Under the pieces are notes generated by a model that was not told the origin of the DNA, did not search any database, and saw nothing but the letters and a program-made list of their open reading frames with translations. A DNA stretch of 64,000 nt, from positions 26,297,259 through 26,361,258 of the forward strand of contig CM042157.1 of assembly GCA_023376005.1 (NCBI GenBank), given 5' to 3'. The DNA is from Doryteuthis pealeii. Taxonomy: Eukaryota; Mollusca; Cephalopoda; Myopsida; Loliginidae. The position numbers were made by a program, and so were the translations under genes. Positions 9,785 through 20,177 of the stretch are shown here, piece by piece (the stretch's first letter is position 1; each line of letters begins with the position of its first letter).

Positions 9785-10315
9785 CATTCAGTAGGTGGAA
9801 GAATACCATATCTTAATGACCCACAGATGGAAAATATGTTAAAATGTCTAATATATATTAAATGATGTGTATGTGAAACAGCATTTAAATATAGTTTGCT
9901 GATTTTTTTTTAACATTTTTTCTAACACCGAATATTTAATGTTTGAAAGTAAAAAACAAAAAACAAAAAATAAAATAAATGAAATAAATGAATAAATTAC
10001 GACAACAACACAAAACATAAGGTTAAAATATCAGACAACATCAGCACGTGTAAAAACAACATTTATATTTGTAATTCTGTTGAAGACTCTTTTTTTTTTT
10101 TAAACCGTGGCTGCACCCTCAGACCAACAATATCATTTTGCTAATTTCTCATTCAGGACATTAAATCTTGACGCATTGAAACAGAGATATACTCAATTTA
10201 CTGTTTAGTTTCAAAGAAAAATGAAGTGCTGAACGAATACAAACTTATATTCTAAGATTTATGAGAAACAGATGCCGTTACTTCAAGAATCGGACAAGAT
10301 ATTAAAGACCAATGT
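9785..10315. other. AT-rich spacer, nothing recognised
   Basis: A-rich stretches and short homopolymers only. No coding or repeat assignment could be made. Confidence 0.5.
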
Positions 10316-10316
10316 C

Positions 10317-10331
<15 letters not shown>

Positions 10332-10386
<55 letters not shown>
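10332..10386. repeat. (TA)n microsatellite
   Basis: An uninterrupted TA run after an A-tract. Confidence 0.95.
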
Positions 10387-10389
<3 letters not shown>

Positions 10390-10475
10390 ACAAGCCTATT
10401 ACTGTAGAAGCATTAAAAAAGCTAAGTCTGATACTTAGTTTCTGTACAGAATTTACACGTTCACTTAGAAGCAAT

Positions 10476-10866
10476 CGGCTGGTCACGTCAAGCCCTAGCA
10501 CCTATATGATTTTCCCAACCCTATTGCCCTTATGGCAAGTCCCAACCCCTTTTTATCATATGGGTGCTAGAAGGCGGTGGCTGCGGGTCTACATGTCCTG
10601 GGAATGACGTTAAATTCTATCTTATGGTGAGGTTCCAGTTTTGGAGGTTTGGGGAATGTGGAGCACCCCTTCATCACCATTGCTCCCTGGTCCACTCTGA
10701 CCCGGAGTGGTAGTACCTGTTAGGGTCCCATCTATGGGTTAAATACAAAAATGTATTTATAAAAAAATTGTATTATCCATTAAGAATTGATTTATTTCAA
10801 ACCTTTATCGGCATTAAATGACCCACTGAGGTTGATATGCCGTAAAACAAAACAAAACAAACAAAT
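10476..10866 (-). mobile_element. Retroelement R, 5'-truncated, with 14-bp TSD
   Basis: A minus-orientation R copy from CGGCTGGTCACGTC to the AAAACAAAAC tail. It is flanked by CACTTAGAAGCAAT (10462-10475) and CACTTAGAAGCGAT (10867-10880). A variable 5' truncation, an A-rich 3' tail and a TSD longer than 10 bp indicate target-primed reverse transcription by a LINE machinery. Confidence 0.85.
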
Positions 10867-10880
10867 CACTTAGAAGCGAT

Positions 10881-11090
10881 TTGGTTTGGTTTGGTTTGGT
10901 TTGTTTTACGGCATATCAACCTCAGTGGGTCATTTAATGCCGACAAAGTTTTGAAATAAATTCATTCTTAATAGATAATCAATTTTGTTTATAAATACAT
11001 GTTTTTCTATTTAACCTATAAATGGGACATTAACAGGTGCTACCACTCCGGGTCAGAGTGGACCAGGGAGCAATGGTAATGAAGGTACTA
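10881..11090 (+). mobile_element. Retroelement R, second copy tail-to-tail
   Basis: It begins exactly after the TSD of the preceding copy with a TTGGTTTGG tail and runs to ~GGTGATGAAGG-like sequence. It is oppositely oriented and more truncated. The two copies form a 200-bp inverted pair. Confidence 0.8.
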
Positions 11091-11092
11091 AA

Positions 11093-11268
11093 AGTGGGTT
11101 GCGTAATGGTTATGGTCGTAGAAAAAGGACACGGCGAAACGAGTTCAACTCCAGGATGACCCTGTTAGTATTTTATATAGCACAGATATCCTTATGAAAG
11201 GAATGAATCCAACCATTTTCCCTCCAGCTATGGGTAAATATTTGTTCAGATTGGGCTCTTTGAACTTG
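11093..11268 (+). mobile_element. SINE2, diverged
   Basis: A tRNA-like head (TGCGTAATGGTTATGGTCG, CGAGTTCAACTCC) and core (CTCCAGCTATGGGTAAATA, TTGGGCTCTTTGAAC). The 3' end is lost. Confidence 0.65.
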
Positions 11269-11481
11269 ATTTGTGTTGTGAGGGAGAATAATTCACTACA
11301 AGAAGTTGGACTCGTCCAACGAAAATCATAGATAACAAGATATTTACTACACGAGTGGATTAGTAGTTAACCATGCCGGCAACACATTAGCCGTTACTGC
11401 TATATAAAAACTGAGTTTATAGGAGATCGCTTGAGGCATAAAGTTTGATCCGGACTAGAGTATTTATCTAAAGATATATAT

Positions 11482-11680
11482 CATTATCATCATCATGTCA
11501 CGCAAGTAGCACGGATATCCATGACAATCTCTCGCCAACCTTCCCTATCATTCATTTCCCTGGGAGTTCTTCTGTGCAGCATCCAGCATCCTCACATAGT
11601 TGGTCAATGTAGGTCCTAGCTGGGTGGCCCAAATTAGCATGCCTAGGTGTTGGCTTCCATGTGTTAGCTTCCATGTATAT
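11482..11680 (+). repeat. Dispersed repeat Z, copy 1
   Basis: About 200 bp (CACGGATATCCATGACAATC, CAGCATCCTCACA, TTGGCTTCCATGTG) matching 35363-35640. It starts in an ATC-rich run. No coding frame is conserved between the copies. Confidence 0.65.
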
Positions 11681-11699
11681 ATATATATATATGTGTGTG

Positions 11700-12020
11700 T
11701 GTAGTATATTAAGAAAAATGAAAAAACACAGGTTTAAATGGGTTAAGTGGTGAGTTTATTGGCCGACGCTGCAGTGTTTCGATCTATTAATTAGATTAAT
11801 TAGACGACTACCACTCGCCTTTTCTCGTTATTCTGTAATAAATAATTTTTTATCACCTTCCATATACCAACAAATGTCCTGAAGATGATCTAATTAATAG
11901 ATCGAAACACTGCAGCGTCGGCCAATAAACTCACCACTTAACCCATTTAAACCTGTGTTTTTCATTTTTCTTAATATACTACATACCGTCGGATTCACTT
12001 CCTTTCTTCACATTATATAT
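11700..12020. mobile_element. Inverted-arm hammerhead element, family B
   Basis: Arms 11701-11803 and 11890-11983 are inverted copies sharing AACTCACCACTTAACCC and CACTGCAGCGTCGG. The right arm has an intact hammerhead; in the left arm the CTGAAGA box is lost. The right end carries TACCGTCGGATTCACTTCC before (TA)n(GT)n. The core resembles the solo copy at 50470-50630. Confidence 0.65.
11873..11926 (+). ncRNA. Hammerhead ribozyme motif B1
   Basis: CTGAAGA at 11879, one extra T, helix II GATCT/AGATC with a 7-nt loop, GAAA, then helix III ACACTGCAGCGT with a CTGCAG palindromic centre. H17 is C. Helix I pairs about 3 bp (GTC/GGC with one wobble). Confidence 0.68.
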
Positions 12021-12043
12021 ATATATGTGTGTGTGAGTGTGTA

Positions 12044-12086
<43 letters not shown>

Positions 12087-12115
12087 TATGTGTGTGTGCG
12101 TGTGTGTGTGTGTGT
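12020..12115. repeat. (TA)n(GT)n microsatellites
   Basis: Alternating TA and GT runs adjoin the end of HHR element B. Confidence 0.9.
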
Positions 12116-12359
12116 GATAGGTCATTAGGCATTTTATACTGATACACACCTGTCAGTTGTTCATAAAAAAACTGTTTTGTCCCACCCAAATGTGTTATAT
12201 AATATTTTATTCCCCATTGAATAATTATGATATTCTCTTCATGAAGTTTAGCATTAATTTCTATTTCTGAATTGCGAGAATAACCCAGGTTTGCGTCGAG
12301 TAATGCCTCGTGTTGCCATGACGGAATTTCATATTTTCCAGGTTAGTGACCAATATATA

Positions 12360-12399
<40 letters not shown>

Positions 12400-12414
12400 T
12401 TATAAATAAGTAAT

Positions 12415-12456
12415 CCACAGACACGTGTTTCGAAGTATCACTTCTCATCAGTGTGG
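12415..12456 (-). ncRNA. Hammerhead ribozyme motif C1
   Basis: On the minus strand: helix I CCACA/TGTGG (5 bp), CTGATGA, helix II GAAGT/ACTTC with a 3-nt loop and no extra base, GAAA, helix III ACACGTGT (self-complementary), H17 = C. Every consensus core position is present. Together with E this is the cleanest hammerhead in the window. A partial second copy lacking the CTGATGA box lies at 12711-12740. Confidence 0.85.
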
Positions 12457-12463
12457 TTATACC

Positions 12464-13180
12464 TTAACAGCTACACCTGGCTGGGTTTGAGACCCGAATG
12501 AACATTCGTTCGCCAATCCTCTTACCCGTGCGGCCAGAGGCAGCTGTCAAATATAGGAGAATATTTAATCGCTACATTTCTAAGCGGAAATCAATTCACT
12601 AGAGGCCTCAAACATTTGTAAACAAAGCGAGGTTTAGCTACACCTCAGAACGGTGAATCTGCAATTAAATCCCTATTTAAAGTACTCGATCAAAGTGGGA
12701 GTATATATATAATAAATAAGTAATCCACAGACACGTGTTTCGAACTATAACTATTTTTGGTAGAGCTAAATTTGTACATAATTTTTAAAAGTACCATACC
12801 TTATTGATAATAAATAAATGAAGTAAAAAGAGAAGAGAGCGAAAGAAGATCGAAACTTAAGGGCCCTTTCGATCGGTGCTTTTTGAAAAGTAACAACCGG
12901 TGGATCGTTTAAACGTCAAATTGTATATATCGGGAGAAAGAGGGGGATAAGACCATGTAAATGTTGGAGCAACATGAAGGAAAGAGAGAGAGAAAAAAAA
13001 CAAAGAGAAAAAATGTATTTATTTTACCTTCACGTTACCCATACTTCAGCTACCACATCCCCAGCAAAAATTATTGGGGAGTGTTTTAGATGTCTACACA
13101 AGGTCAGGCAGTGAGAAAAAGTGACAACCAGGAGGACATTTAAAATTACTGATTATCAATAAAGTATGATACTTTTTAAT
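12464..13180. other. Unique-looking sequence between HHR C and D
   Basis: It contains the partial C-family 3' half near 12711-12740 and a short AG-rich patch near 12980. No gene or further repeat was identified. Confidence 0.4.
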
Positions 13181-13182
13181 AT

Positions 13183-13189
<7 letters not shown>

Positions 13190-13236
<47 letters not shown>
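13190..13236. repeat. (TA)n microsatellite
   Basis: A TA run bordering the HHR D element on its left. Confidence 0.9.
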
Positions 13237-13304
13237 GAGAAAAATGAGTAAAGAAAAGAAATGTAGATGGATTAAAGGAATTTAATCGATATCACATTAA
13301 TCGA

Positions 13305-13390
13305 TATCACTTACACATGTGTTTCGGTCAGTTTATCTGTGTCAAACTATTTCGCACACAGAGAAGATTCGATCTTCATCAGAGTGAAAT
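13305..13390 (-). ncRNA. Hammerhead motif D1 with extended helix II
   Basis: On the minus strand: helix I TCACT/AGTGA (5 bp), CTGATGA, extra A, then ~49 nt before GAAA. That insert can fold as GATC/GACC (one mismatch) carrying an inner CTGTGT/ACACAG stem. Helix III is ACACATGTGT, a perfect palindrome; H17 = A. The long branched helix II is unusual and lowers certainty. Confidence 0.6.
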
Positions 13391-13396
13391 TTTATT

Positions 13397-13665
<269 letters not shown>

Positions 13666-13769
13666 TGGTAGCGTTTACATGGAATCAACGGTGCTTACTA
13701 ACTGGCAGTTTTTCGGCAATGGGATTTTCTTGTCGACGCTACTAAGGCCATATATATATTTATGCTTTG

Positions 13770-13905
13770 GGGTGTGTGTGGTGTAATGGCTAGAGTCGTA
13801 GGAAATGGACTCGTCGACCAGTGTTCAAATCCTGGACGAAGCTGTTTGCGTTTCGGATGGCACTAATACTCTTGGGAAATGTTTGAATCTATCTAGCTCC
13901 AACAT
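13770..13905 (+). mobile_element. SINE2 head and partial core
   Basis: A good tRNA-like head: TGGTGTAATGGCTAGAGTCG and GTGTTCAAATCCTGGACGAA. A partial core follows and then the match is lost. Confidence 0.7.
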
Positions 13906-14185
13906 TTTAAACTGTTACCTGTGTAGTGCAAGTGGCAATCTTAGCATCATCTAGCTAATGTATTACAATTTCTTCTTTTCGATTATTACTTGTTTCGATT
14001 CATAGTTAACTTCTTGGGGTCGTAACGCTTCAACAACCAAGACGAGTTGGAAGCTTCAGGGAAGGAGTTCTTTGCCTCAAAACAAAAAAGAACTGGCATC
14101 TTCGTGTGATATCAGAATTGGAAGAAAGGTGGCTTCACCAAGTTCCTTCAGATTATTTCTTGTTTGTTTGTTTTTTTTTTTTGTT

Positions 14186-14410
14186 TGTTTATTGATTTTA
14201 ACGGCATATCAACCCGTCCAGGGTTATGTCATGCCTAACGATTAGAAAGTAATACATATCATGAATTTATATTTATACATTTTAGTAATTAGTTTTAACA
14301 ATGTGTTAGCATTATTGGGGATTATGTTTTATCGTATTGATTTGCTTCATGTCTATATTCTATGGTATAATTTTATTTCCCTCAAAAAAGAGAGAATATC
14401 CCCCATGTTG
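14186..14410 (+). repeat. Dispersed repeat T, copy 1
   Basis: A ~225-bp match to 32043-32275 (AACGGCATATCAACCCGTC, TGTGTTAGCAT.ATTGGGG, TGTCTATATTCTATGG). The first 20 bp resemble the R tail. The next ~340 bp contain a diverged direct duplication (about 14545-14600 and 14643-14698) and no gene. Confidence 0.65.
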
Positions 14411-14756
14411 TTTTCAAAAATATATTGTTTCACACTCTTGAAGAGTTTTTAAAGGGAGAAAACACCAGTTTTCTCTCCGTCGGAAGGAAACGATTTTGTA
14501 AACTTGGGTTAATAACTAAACATCATGTAAATATAATGTAATTGACAGTTGACATTGTAAACAGGGGTGTTTATATTTGAAAGGAAATTTAAAATATAAA
14601 CATATGCGCTGATATGTGCAAATATCATCTACTTGATAGACGACATAGTAAACAGGGATGTTTATATTTAAAAGTAAATTCAAATATAAATATATTCTCT
14701 GGACATTTTGTTCAGTATGGCGACCCGAATAGCAAGTAAGGAGTAATCAGCACTGT

Positions 14757-14782
14757 ATGCACACACACACACACACACACAG

Positions 14783-14820
<38 letters not shown>

Positions 14821-14863
14821 TACTTAGTGCTAATACCCTTGGGAAAGGTATGAATCCTACTCT

Positions 14864-14900
<37 letters not shown>
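14757..14900. repeat. (CA)n and (TA)n microsatellites with SINE2 core scrap
   Basis: CA repeats, TA repeats, a 40-bp piece of SINE2 core (CTAATACCCTTGGGAAAGG) and another TA run. Sequence 14886-14960 then matches the 3' end of SINE2L in minus orientation. Confidence 0.8.
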
Positions 14901-14904
<4 letters not shown>

Positions 14905-14960
14905 ATGGACTCTCACGTCAATTTTCGAAGCATGAGGGTTCACACACACAACGAACACCC

Positions 14961-15175
14961 ACACAGTGTTGGCATTTCACATAGCGCTAATACCCTTGGG
15001 AAAGGTATGAATCCTACTCTCCCTCCAGATATGGGTAAATAGTAGGACAGACTGGGTTCTTTAACAATGACTAGGTAACCAGTCTAGGAGAAGGAAAACT
15101 CTATATTCAAACCTGTTGAACTTCGCTTAAGAAATTGACCTTGTGTCATATCCTGCTTTTGTGGAGGGTTGGTAA
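14961..15175 (+). mobile_element. SINE2 core and 3' end
   Basis: Starts TTGGCATTTCACATAGCGC, contains CTCCCTCCAGATATGGGT and AGAAATTGACCTTGTGTC, and ends in (TA)n from 15176. The head is missing. Confidence 0.75.
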
Positions 15176-15209
15176 ATATATATATATATATATTATATAT
15201 ATATATATA

Positions 15210-15254
<45 letters not shown>
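15176..15254. repeat. (TA)n then (GA)n
   Basis: SINE2 tail TA run followed by a pure GA run. Confidence 0.9.
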
Positions 15255-15256
<2 letters not shown>

Positions 15257-15305
15257 TGTAGTTTGGACATGAACTCAACGGCGCTTGATTCCCGAGGATT
15301 TCTCG

Positions 15306-15566
15306 CTTAGACGAGTAGGACGTAACACAGGGTCAATTTTTAAGTGGAGTCTAACGGGTTTGAATTCAGGTTTGCTTTTCAAAAAGACTAGTTACCATAC
15401 ACAAATAGTTCAGTCTATCCTACTAGTTACCCATAGCTGGCGAAAGAATTGTTAAATGCTCACCTTTTCTAAGAGTATCAGCGCAATGTAAAATGCAAAT
15501 AGCATCATCAAGGATTTGAACTCGGGTCACCGTATCCATTTCCTACAAACGATCACGATTACACAA
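15306..15566 (-). mobile_element. SINE2, near full length, diverged
   Basis: On the minus strand: head (GTGTAATCGTGATCG, GAGTTCAAATCCTTGATGA), core (TACCCATAGCTGGCG complement) and 3' end (GTGTTACGTCC). Confidence 0.7.
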
Positions 15567-15569
15567 GAG

Positions 15570-16148
15570 CACTTCTTTTTATGTGGAGTCATAGAAAAGC
15601 TGGAAACTGCTGATATAGATAATTGGGTCAGGGCACCGAAGAATTGGAATGCGGAGATTAGGTTGGCATTGAAGATAGCAGAAATAACTAAGTCCCAGGC
15701 GTACTCAATAAAATGTATATTTGTGTCATAAAAAAAAGATAGAAAAAGAAGTATATATGTGTATATTTATAAGTGCTTTGCTGCAGGCAGTTTAGATATA
15801 TTTAATTCTACTTGACGTAAACGTAGAAAAGGAAAAGGAACTAGGAATAAAGAGAGCAATTCCTTTTCGTTTGAATAAATGATTTTGTACTAAAGAACGT
15901 GAGCGAATTTACCGATATAGTTATCGATTGGAACTAATAGACTCAGTTCTAGAAATCACCATTCAATTTTATAGGTATGACTGAAATTTCCGTACGACAA
16001 TACCTCGCCATTCCTTTCAACTCTTAAGAAATTGTGAGTTGTTGCTTATTTTAATTTATCTTTAAAAACAGAGTATAAACTTACATATAATTCTTTTCTA
16101 TGAATTTATTAATTAGTACAATTAAATAAATCCCATTAAAAAGTGCAC
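15570..16148. other. AT-rich spacer, no gene
   Basis: A 71-codon frame ends within it but has no recognisable domain. No repeat match was found. Confidence 0.45.
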
Positions 16149-16149
16149 A

Positions 16150-16462
16150 TCTATACATATATAAAGAGCAGTCGTGTGTATATGTATGTCCGGAGGAAAC
16201 TTCGAAAAAAACAACAACAATTAACGACAAAGTAAATATATATACACATTAAATATCACCAGGGCTTGGTTTTTGAGCAAAAATAATAGAGATTTTATTT
16301 ATATTTGTGAAGATAATTAAAAAATAAAATTTAAATATAACAACATGGATTTTTTTTCCATTTAATATTTTAGATAGTAGACATTAACATATCTTTTCAG
16401 TGTAACTGGATAAATGCAAGGTCTATTTTTTTACATAAGGATTTAAATGGGGCATTTAATTC
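16150..16462 (+). mobile_element. Dispersed repeat U (Helitron-like 5' end), copy 1
   Basis: Starts TCTATACATATATAAAGAGC and continues colinear with 20995-21300 for ~310 bp (TCACCAGGGCTTGGTTT, GGATAAATGCAAGGTC, TTTAAATGGGGCATT). The TC-initiated AT-rich start recurs in tandem in copy 2. No 3' hairpin-CTRR end was found, so the Helitron label is tentative. Confidence 0.5.
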
Positions 16463-16469
16463 AAATCAC

Positions 16470-16660
16470 GATTGCTAGAAGGCGGTGACTGAGGGTCTTA
16501 GTGTCGAGGGCATGGCATTAAACTGAATCTAATGGTGAAGTTCCAATTCTGGAGCTCTTTGGAGTGTGAAGTATTCGTTCATTGTCATTACTCCTAGATC
16601 CATTCTGACCCGCAGAGATAGGACATGTTAGAGTCACATATGTGTTAAACTAAAGAAAAT
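16470..16660 (-). mobile_element. Retroelement R, diverged copy feeding a satellite
   Basis: It matches R (TGCTAGAAGGCGGTGACTG, TTGGAG..TTTGGAGTGTG, CATTCTGACCCGCAGAG) and runs directly into the 178-bp tandem array, whose unit is the R 3' end. Confidence 0.7.
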
Positions 16661-18270
16661 GTTTGGCATAAAATAATCCAACAGGGTTTGAGATGCCGTA
16701 AAACCCCGCAGAGCTAGGATCTGTTAGGGTCACAGATATGTTAAACTAAACAAAATAAGTTTTTAAAACTTTTGTTTAAAAAAATTGAGTTAAAAAAATT
16801 GAATACCCTTCAAAAATGAATAAAACAAAACGTGTTTGGCATAAAATAATCCAACAGGGTTTGAGATGCCGTAAAACCCCGCAGAGGTAGGGTCTGTTAG
16901 GGTCACAGATATGTTAAACTAGACAAAATGAGTTTTTAAAACTTGTGTTTAAGAAATTGAGTTTAAATTTTAAAAATTGAATACGCTTCAAAAATGAATA
17001 AAACAAAACGTGTTTGGCATAAAATAATCCAACAGGTTTTGAGATGCAGTAAAATCGCGCTGAGGTAGGATCTGTTAGGGTCATAGATATGTTAAACTAG
17101 ACAAAATGAGTTTTTAAAACTTGTGTTTAAGAAATTGAGTTTAAATTTAAAAAATTGAATACCCTTCAAAAATGAATAAAACAAAACGTATTTGGCATAA
17201 AATAATCCAACAGGGTTTGAGATGCCGTAAAACCCCGCAGAGTTACGATCTGTTAGGATCACAGATATGTTAAACTAGACAAAATGAGTTTTTTAAAACT
17301 TGTGTTTAAGAAATTGAGTTAAATTTTTTAAAAATTGAATACCCTTCAAAAATGAATAAAACAAAACGTATTTGGCATAAAATAATCAAACAGGGTTTGA
17401 GATGCCGTAAAACCCCGCAGAGGTAGGATCTGTTAGGGTCACAGATATGTTAAACTAGACAAAATGAGTTTTTAAAACTTGTGTTTAAGTAATTGAGTTT
17501 AAATTTTAAAAAATTGAATACCCTTCAAAAATGAATAAAACAAAACGTGTTTGGCATGAAGTAATCCAACAGGGTTTGAGATGCTGTAAAAGCCCGCAGA
17601 GGTAGGATCTGTTAGGGTCACTGATATGTTAAACTAGAGAAAATGAGTTTTTAAAACTTGTGTTTAAGAAATTGAGTTTAAATTTAAAAAATTGAATACC
17701 CTTCAAAAATGAATAAAACAAAACGTGTTTGGCATGAAGTAATCCAACAGGGGTTGAGATGCCGTAAAACCCGGCAGTGGTAGGATCTGTTAGGGTCACA
17801 GATATGTTAAACTAGACAAAATGAGTTTTTAAAACTTGTGTTTAAAAAAATTGAGTCTAATTTTTTTTTAAATTGAATACCCTTCAAGAATGAATAAAAC
17901 AACACATGTTTGTCATGAAATAATCCAACAGGGTTTGAGATGCCGTAAAACCCCGCAGAGGTAGGATCTGTTAGGATCACAGATATGTTAAACTAGACAA
18001 AATGAGTTTTTAAAACTTGTGTTTAAAAAAATTGAGTCTAATTTTTTTTTAAATTGAATACCCTTCAAGAATGAATAAAACAACACATGTTTGTCATGAA
18101 ATAATCCAACAGGGTTTGAGATGCCGTAAAATCCCGCAGAGGTAGGATCTGTTAGGGTCACATATATGTTAAACTAGACAAAATGAGTTTTTAAAACTTG
18201 TGTTTAAGAAATTTAATTTTTTTTTAAATTGAATACCCGTCAAAAATGAATAAAAGAAAACCTGTTTGGG
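16600..18270. repeat. Tandem satellite, ~178-bp unit, about 9 copies
   Basis: The landmark GAGATGCCGTAAAACCCCGC recurs near 16691, 16863, 17041, 17219, 17399, 17579, 17757, 17939 and 18120, giving spacings of 172-182 bp. Each unit reads GGATCTGTTAGGGTCACAG to TTTGAGATGCCGTAAAAC. That order is the same as the R 3' end (ACCTGTTAGGGTCCCAT to TTGATATGCCGTAAAAC). Units differ by small indels and substitutions. Confidence 0.9.
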
Positions 18271-18637
18271 GGTGACACGCAAAAAAAATCCAACCAACCA
18301 ACCAACGTGACAGCTGTCCTAATGTGTGACCAGGACAGGTGATGTCAACTGGAAGATTAATCAGATAACCAGATCTCAAATCGAAGACGGCACATGTAGA
18401 TGAAGATTGCATATTCAAGAAGAAAGACATCGATCAAACAATCGATTTGTCTGTTTCATAACCTGAAAGGATATTCAATAATACCTTTTTTTTATTTATA
18501 TTATTACTGAAACTTTGGGAAATTCGATATCCGATTGCAGGATTCATGTTTTATGTCAATGAGATAAATATGTCTTGTCGTAATATATCAAGCTTGGTGA
18601 ATATCTCATCGGTCTGAATTGAAGACACCAGCTCAAT

Positions 18638-18640
<3 letters not shown>
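18271..18640. other. Spacer, nothing recognised
   Basis: It starts with CCAACCAACCAACC-type repeats. No gene or repeat match. Confidence 0.45.

Positions 18641-18643
<3 letters not shown>

Positions 18644-18700
<57 letters not shown>
18644..18700. repeat. (TA)n microsatellite
   Basis: Left border of SINE-HHR copy E1. Confidence 0.95.
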
Positions 18701-18701
<1 letters not shown>

Positions 18702-18991
18702 GTTACGGTCCTCGCCTGTAAGCTTGACAGTCAGGGTTCGAATCACGCACAGAGCGGTCTTCATATCTATAGCTCTGCTGATGAGGCCTAATAGGCCGAA
18801 ATGTACATACAGAGATTGATTTTTCTCGATTTGTTTAGCCTTGCATTTGAATAGGTATGCCCGCGTAATTAATTAATTATTAATTAATTAACTTTCAAAA
18901 TTAGGTACGACTTCAATTAAGCACATATTCTCCCCAAAATTGTCGGCTAAATAAAAAAGCCATATCAAAACACATCGTTTGTGTATTTACT

Positions 18992-19003
<12 letters not shown>
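18701..19003 (+). mobile_element. tRNA-headed hammerhead SINE, copy E1 (5' truncated)
   Basis: The B box AGGGTTCGAATCACGC at about 18733 is preserved, while the A-box part is cut by the TA run. A hammerhead follows (18773-18814), then a ~190-bp body shared with copy E2 (TTGATTTTTCTCGATTT, TTCAATTAAGCACATATTC, TGTCGGCT) up to a second (TA)n. The order is tRNA-like head, ribozyme, body, TGTCGG terminal motif. Confidence 0.75.
18773..18814 (+). ncRNA. Hammerhead ribozyme E1
   Basis: Helix I CTCTG/CAGAG (5 bp), CTGATGA at 18778-18784, helix II GGCCT/AGGCC with loop AAT and no extra base, GAAA, helix III ATGTACAT (palindromic), H17 = A at 18809. The predicted cut is 18809|18810. All consensus core bases are present, and the same structure is kept in copy E2 with only a loop change. 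Confidence 0.87.

Positions 19004-19030
<27 letters not shown>
19004..19030. repeat. (TA)n microsatellite
   Basis: Separates the E1 SINE from HHR element F. Confidence 0.9.
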
Positions 19031-19032
<2 letters not shown>

Positions 19033-19343
19033 GAGAAAATATTTTCAAAAATATAACAAACACAGAATGTTACGATCAGGGGAAACGATTTTATGTGTCA
19101 ATACTTAAGTATTTCGGTATTAAACCATCATCAGGACACTGTTAAGGAATGTTTTTGTGAGGGACAAAATGAAAAATGTTAAGTGTATAGTGAATGTGTG
19201 AATATAATGTTATTAACCGTTAATTTCTATATGTGCGTTTGTTTACGAAAGCTGATGACGTGATCATTGCATGTGAAAAAATGGAAAATGAAGATCATAG
19301 GATGACGCATGCAGAACGTAAATAGGCGAAGAACGAAATGCTA

Positions 19344-19345
<2 letters not shown>
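19031..19345 (-). mobile_element. Hammerhead element, family F
   Basis: TA-bordered sequence with one minus-strand hammerhead near its left end. Its right end (about 19301-19345) is repeated inverted at 19472-19514 across a nested TA block, again giving inverted arms. No protein. Confidence 0.55.
19095..19139 (-). ncRNA. Hammerhead ribozyme F1
   Basis: On the minus strand: helix I GTGTC/GACAC (5 bp), CTGATGA, extra T, helix II GGT/ACC with a 5-nt loop, GAAA, helix III ATACTTAAGTAT (12-nt palindrome), H17 = U. The predicted cut lies between plus positions 19100 and 19099. Confidence 0.83.
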
Positions 19346-19354
<9 letters not shown>

Positions 19355-19406
<52 letters not shown>

Positions 19407-19434
19407 TAATCGATTAACAAAATATCTTGATATA

Positions 19435-19473
<39 letters not shown>

Positions 19474-19519
19474 AGCATTTCATTCTCCGCCTATTCACGT
19501 TCTGCATGCGTCTATCGAT

Positions 19520-19573
<54 letters not shown>
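19355..19573. repeat. Nested (TA)n blocks with inverted scraps
   Basis: Several TA runs separated by short pieces, including AGTAATCGATTAACAAAATA and its relatives near 19500 and 19575. Confidence 0.8.
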
Positions 19574-19575
<2 letters not shown>

Positions 19576-19579
<4 letters not shown>

Positions 19580-20177
19580 ATCGATGAACAAAATGTCTTG
19601 CTCATCCCAAAATACAGAGGCCAAAACCTTGCCTGCTGATATTTGCGTCTTTGGTTACTTTGGGCGGCTTTCACCTGCTGCTGTCCACTCAGCTGATTGC
19701 TGATTTGACTCCGGAGTGAAGTGGTGGATACATATTTCATCCATTGTCACATATTTACGCAAAAACACCTTGTTGTTGGGTGGAAGCAGTTGCAAAAACG
19801 CTCTGAATCGTCGTCGCGTTATTGTTTTTGAACGACTATGAGCAAATGTGGCACCCACATTGAACACAGCTTACTCGTTGATAAATGTTCCTGCAGAATG
19901 GTGAATACACTGCCTTCTGATATCTTCAATTCCTCTACTATCTCACACAACTTCAATTTACGATCGGCCAAAACGAGTTTGTGGAGTTTGTTGGTGTTTT
20001 CCGGGACAACTGCCGAATTTGGGTGACCTGAGCGTTCAGCATCATTTGTGACTGTACAACCGCGTTGTTTCTGACGGAGCAGACTTAACACTTATCAAGC
20101 CATTGCTTTGCTTGAACTGTATTTATTCCCATCAGAAAGCAATGCTTTATCAACACACGAAATTCAGATTTTTCCAT
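19576..20177 (-). pseudogene. mariner transposase pseudogene
   Basis: Minus-strand translation starts MEKSEFRVLIKHCFLMG, the N-terminal helix-turn-helix of mariner transposases. After a frameshift it continues with GHPNSAVVPENTNKLHKLVL and EIVEELKISEGSVFTILQEH. Another frame then gives VTMDEICIHHFTPESN (first catalytic Asp) and DEQDILFIDYL (second catalytic Asp). The third Asp and the C-terminus are replaced by a TA repeat. It is at least twice frameshifted and truncated, so it is inactive. Family usual length is ~345 residues; about 200 are represented. Confidence 0.9.

Noticed and set aside
19250..19290. CTGATGACGTG...CATGTGAAAA inside element F
   Set aside because: A 4-bp stem with G-T and an extra T before GAAA, and no helix I or III; likely chance.
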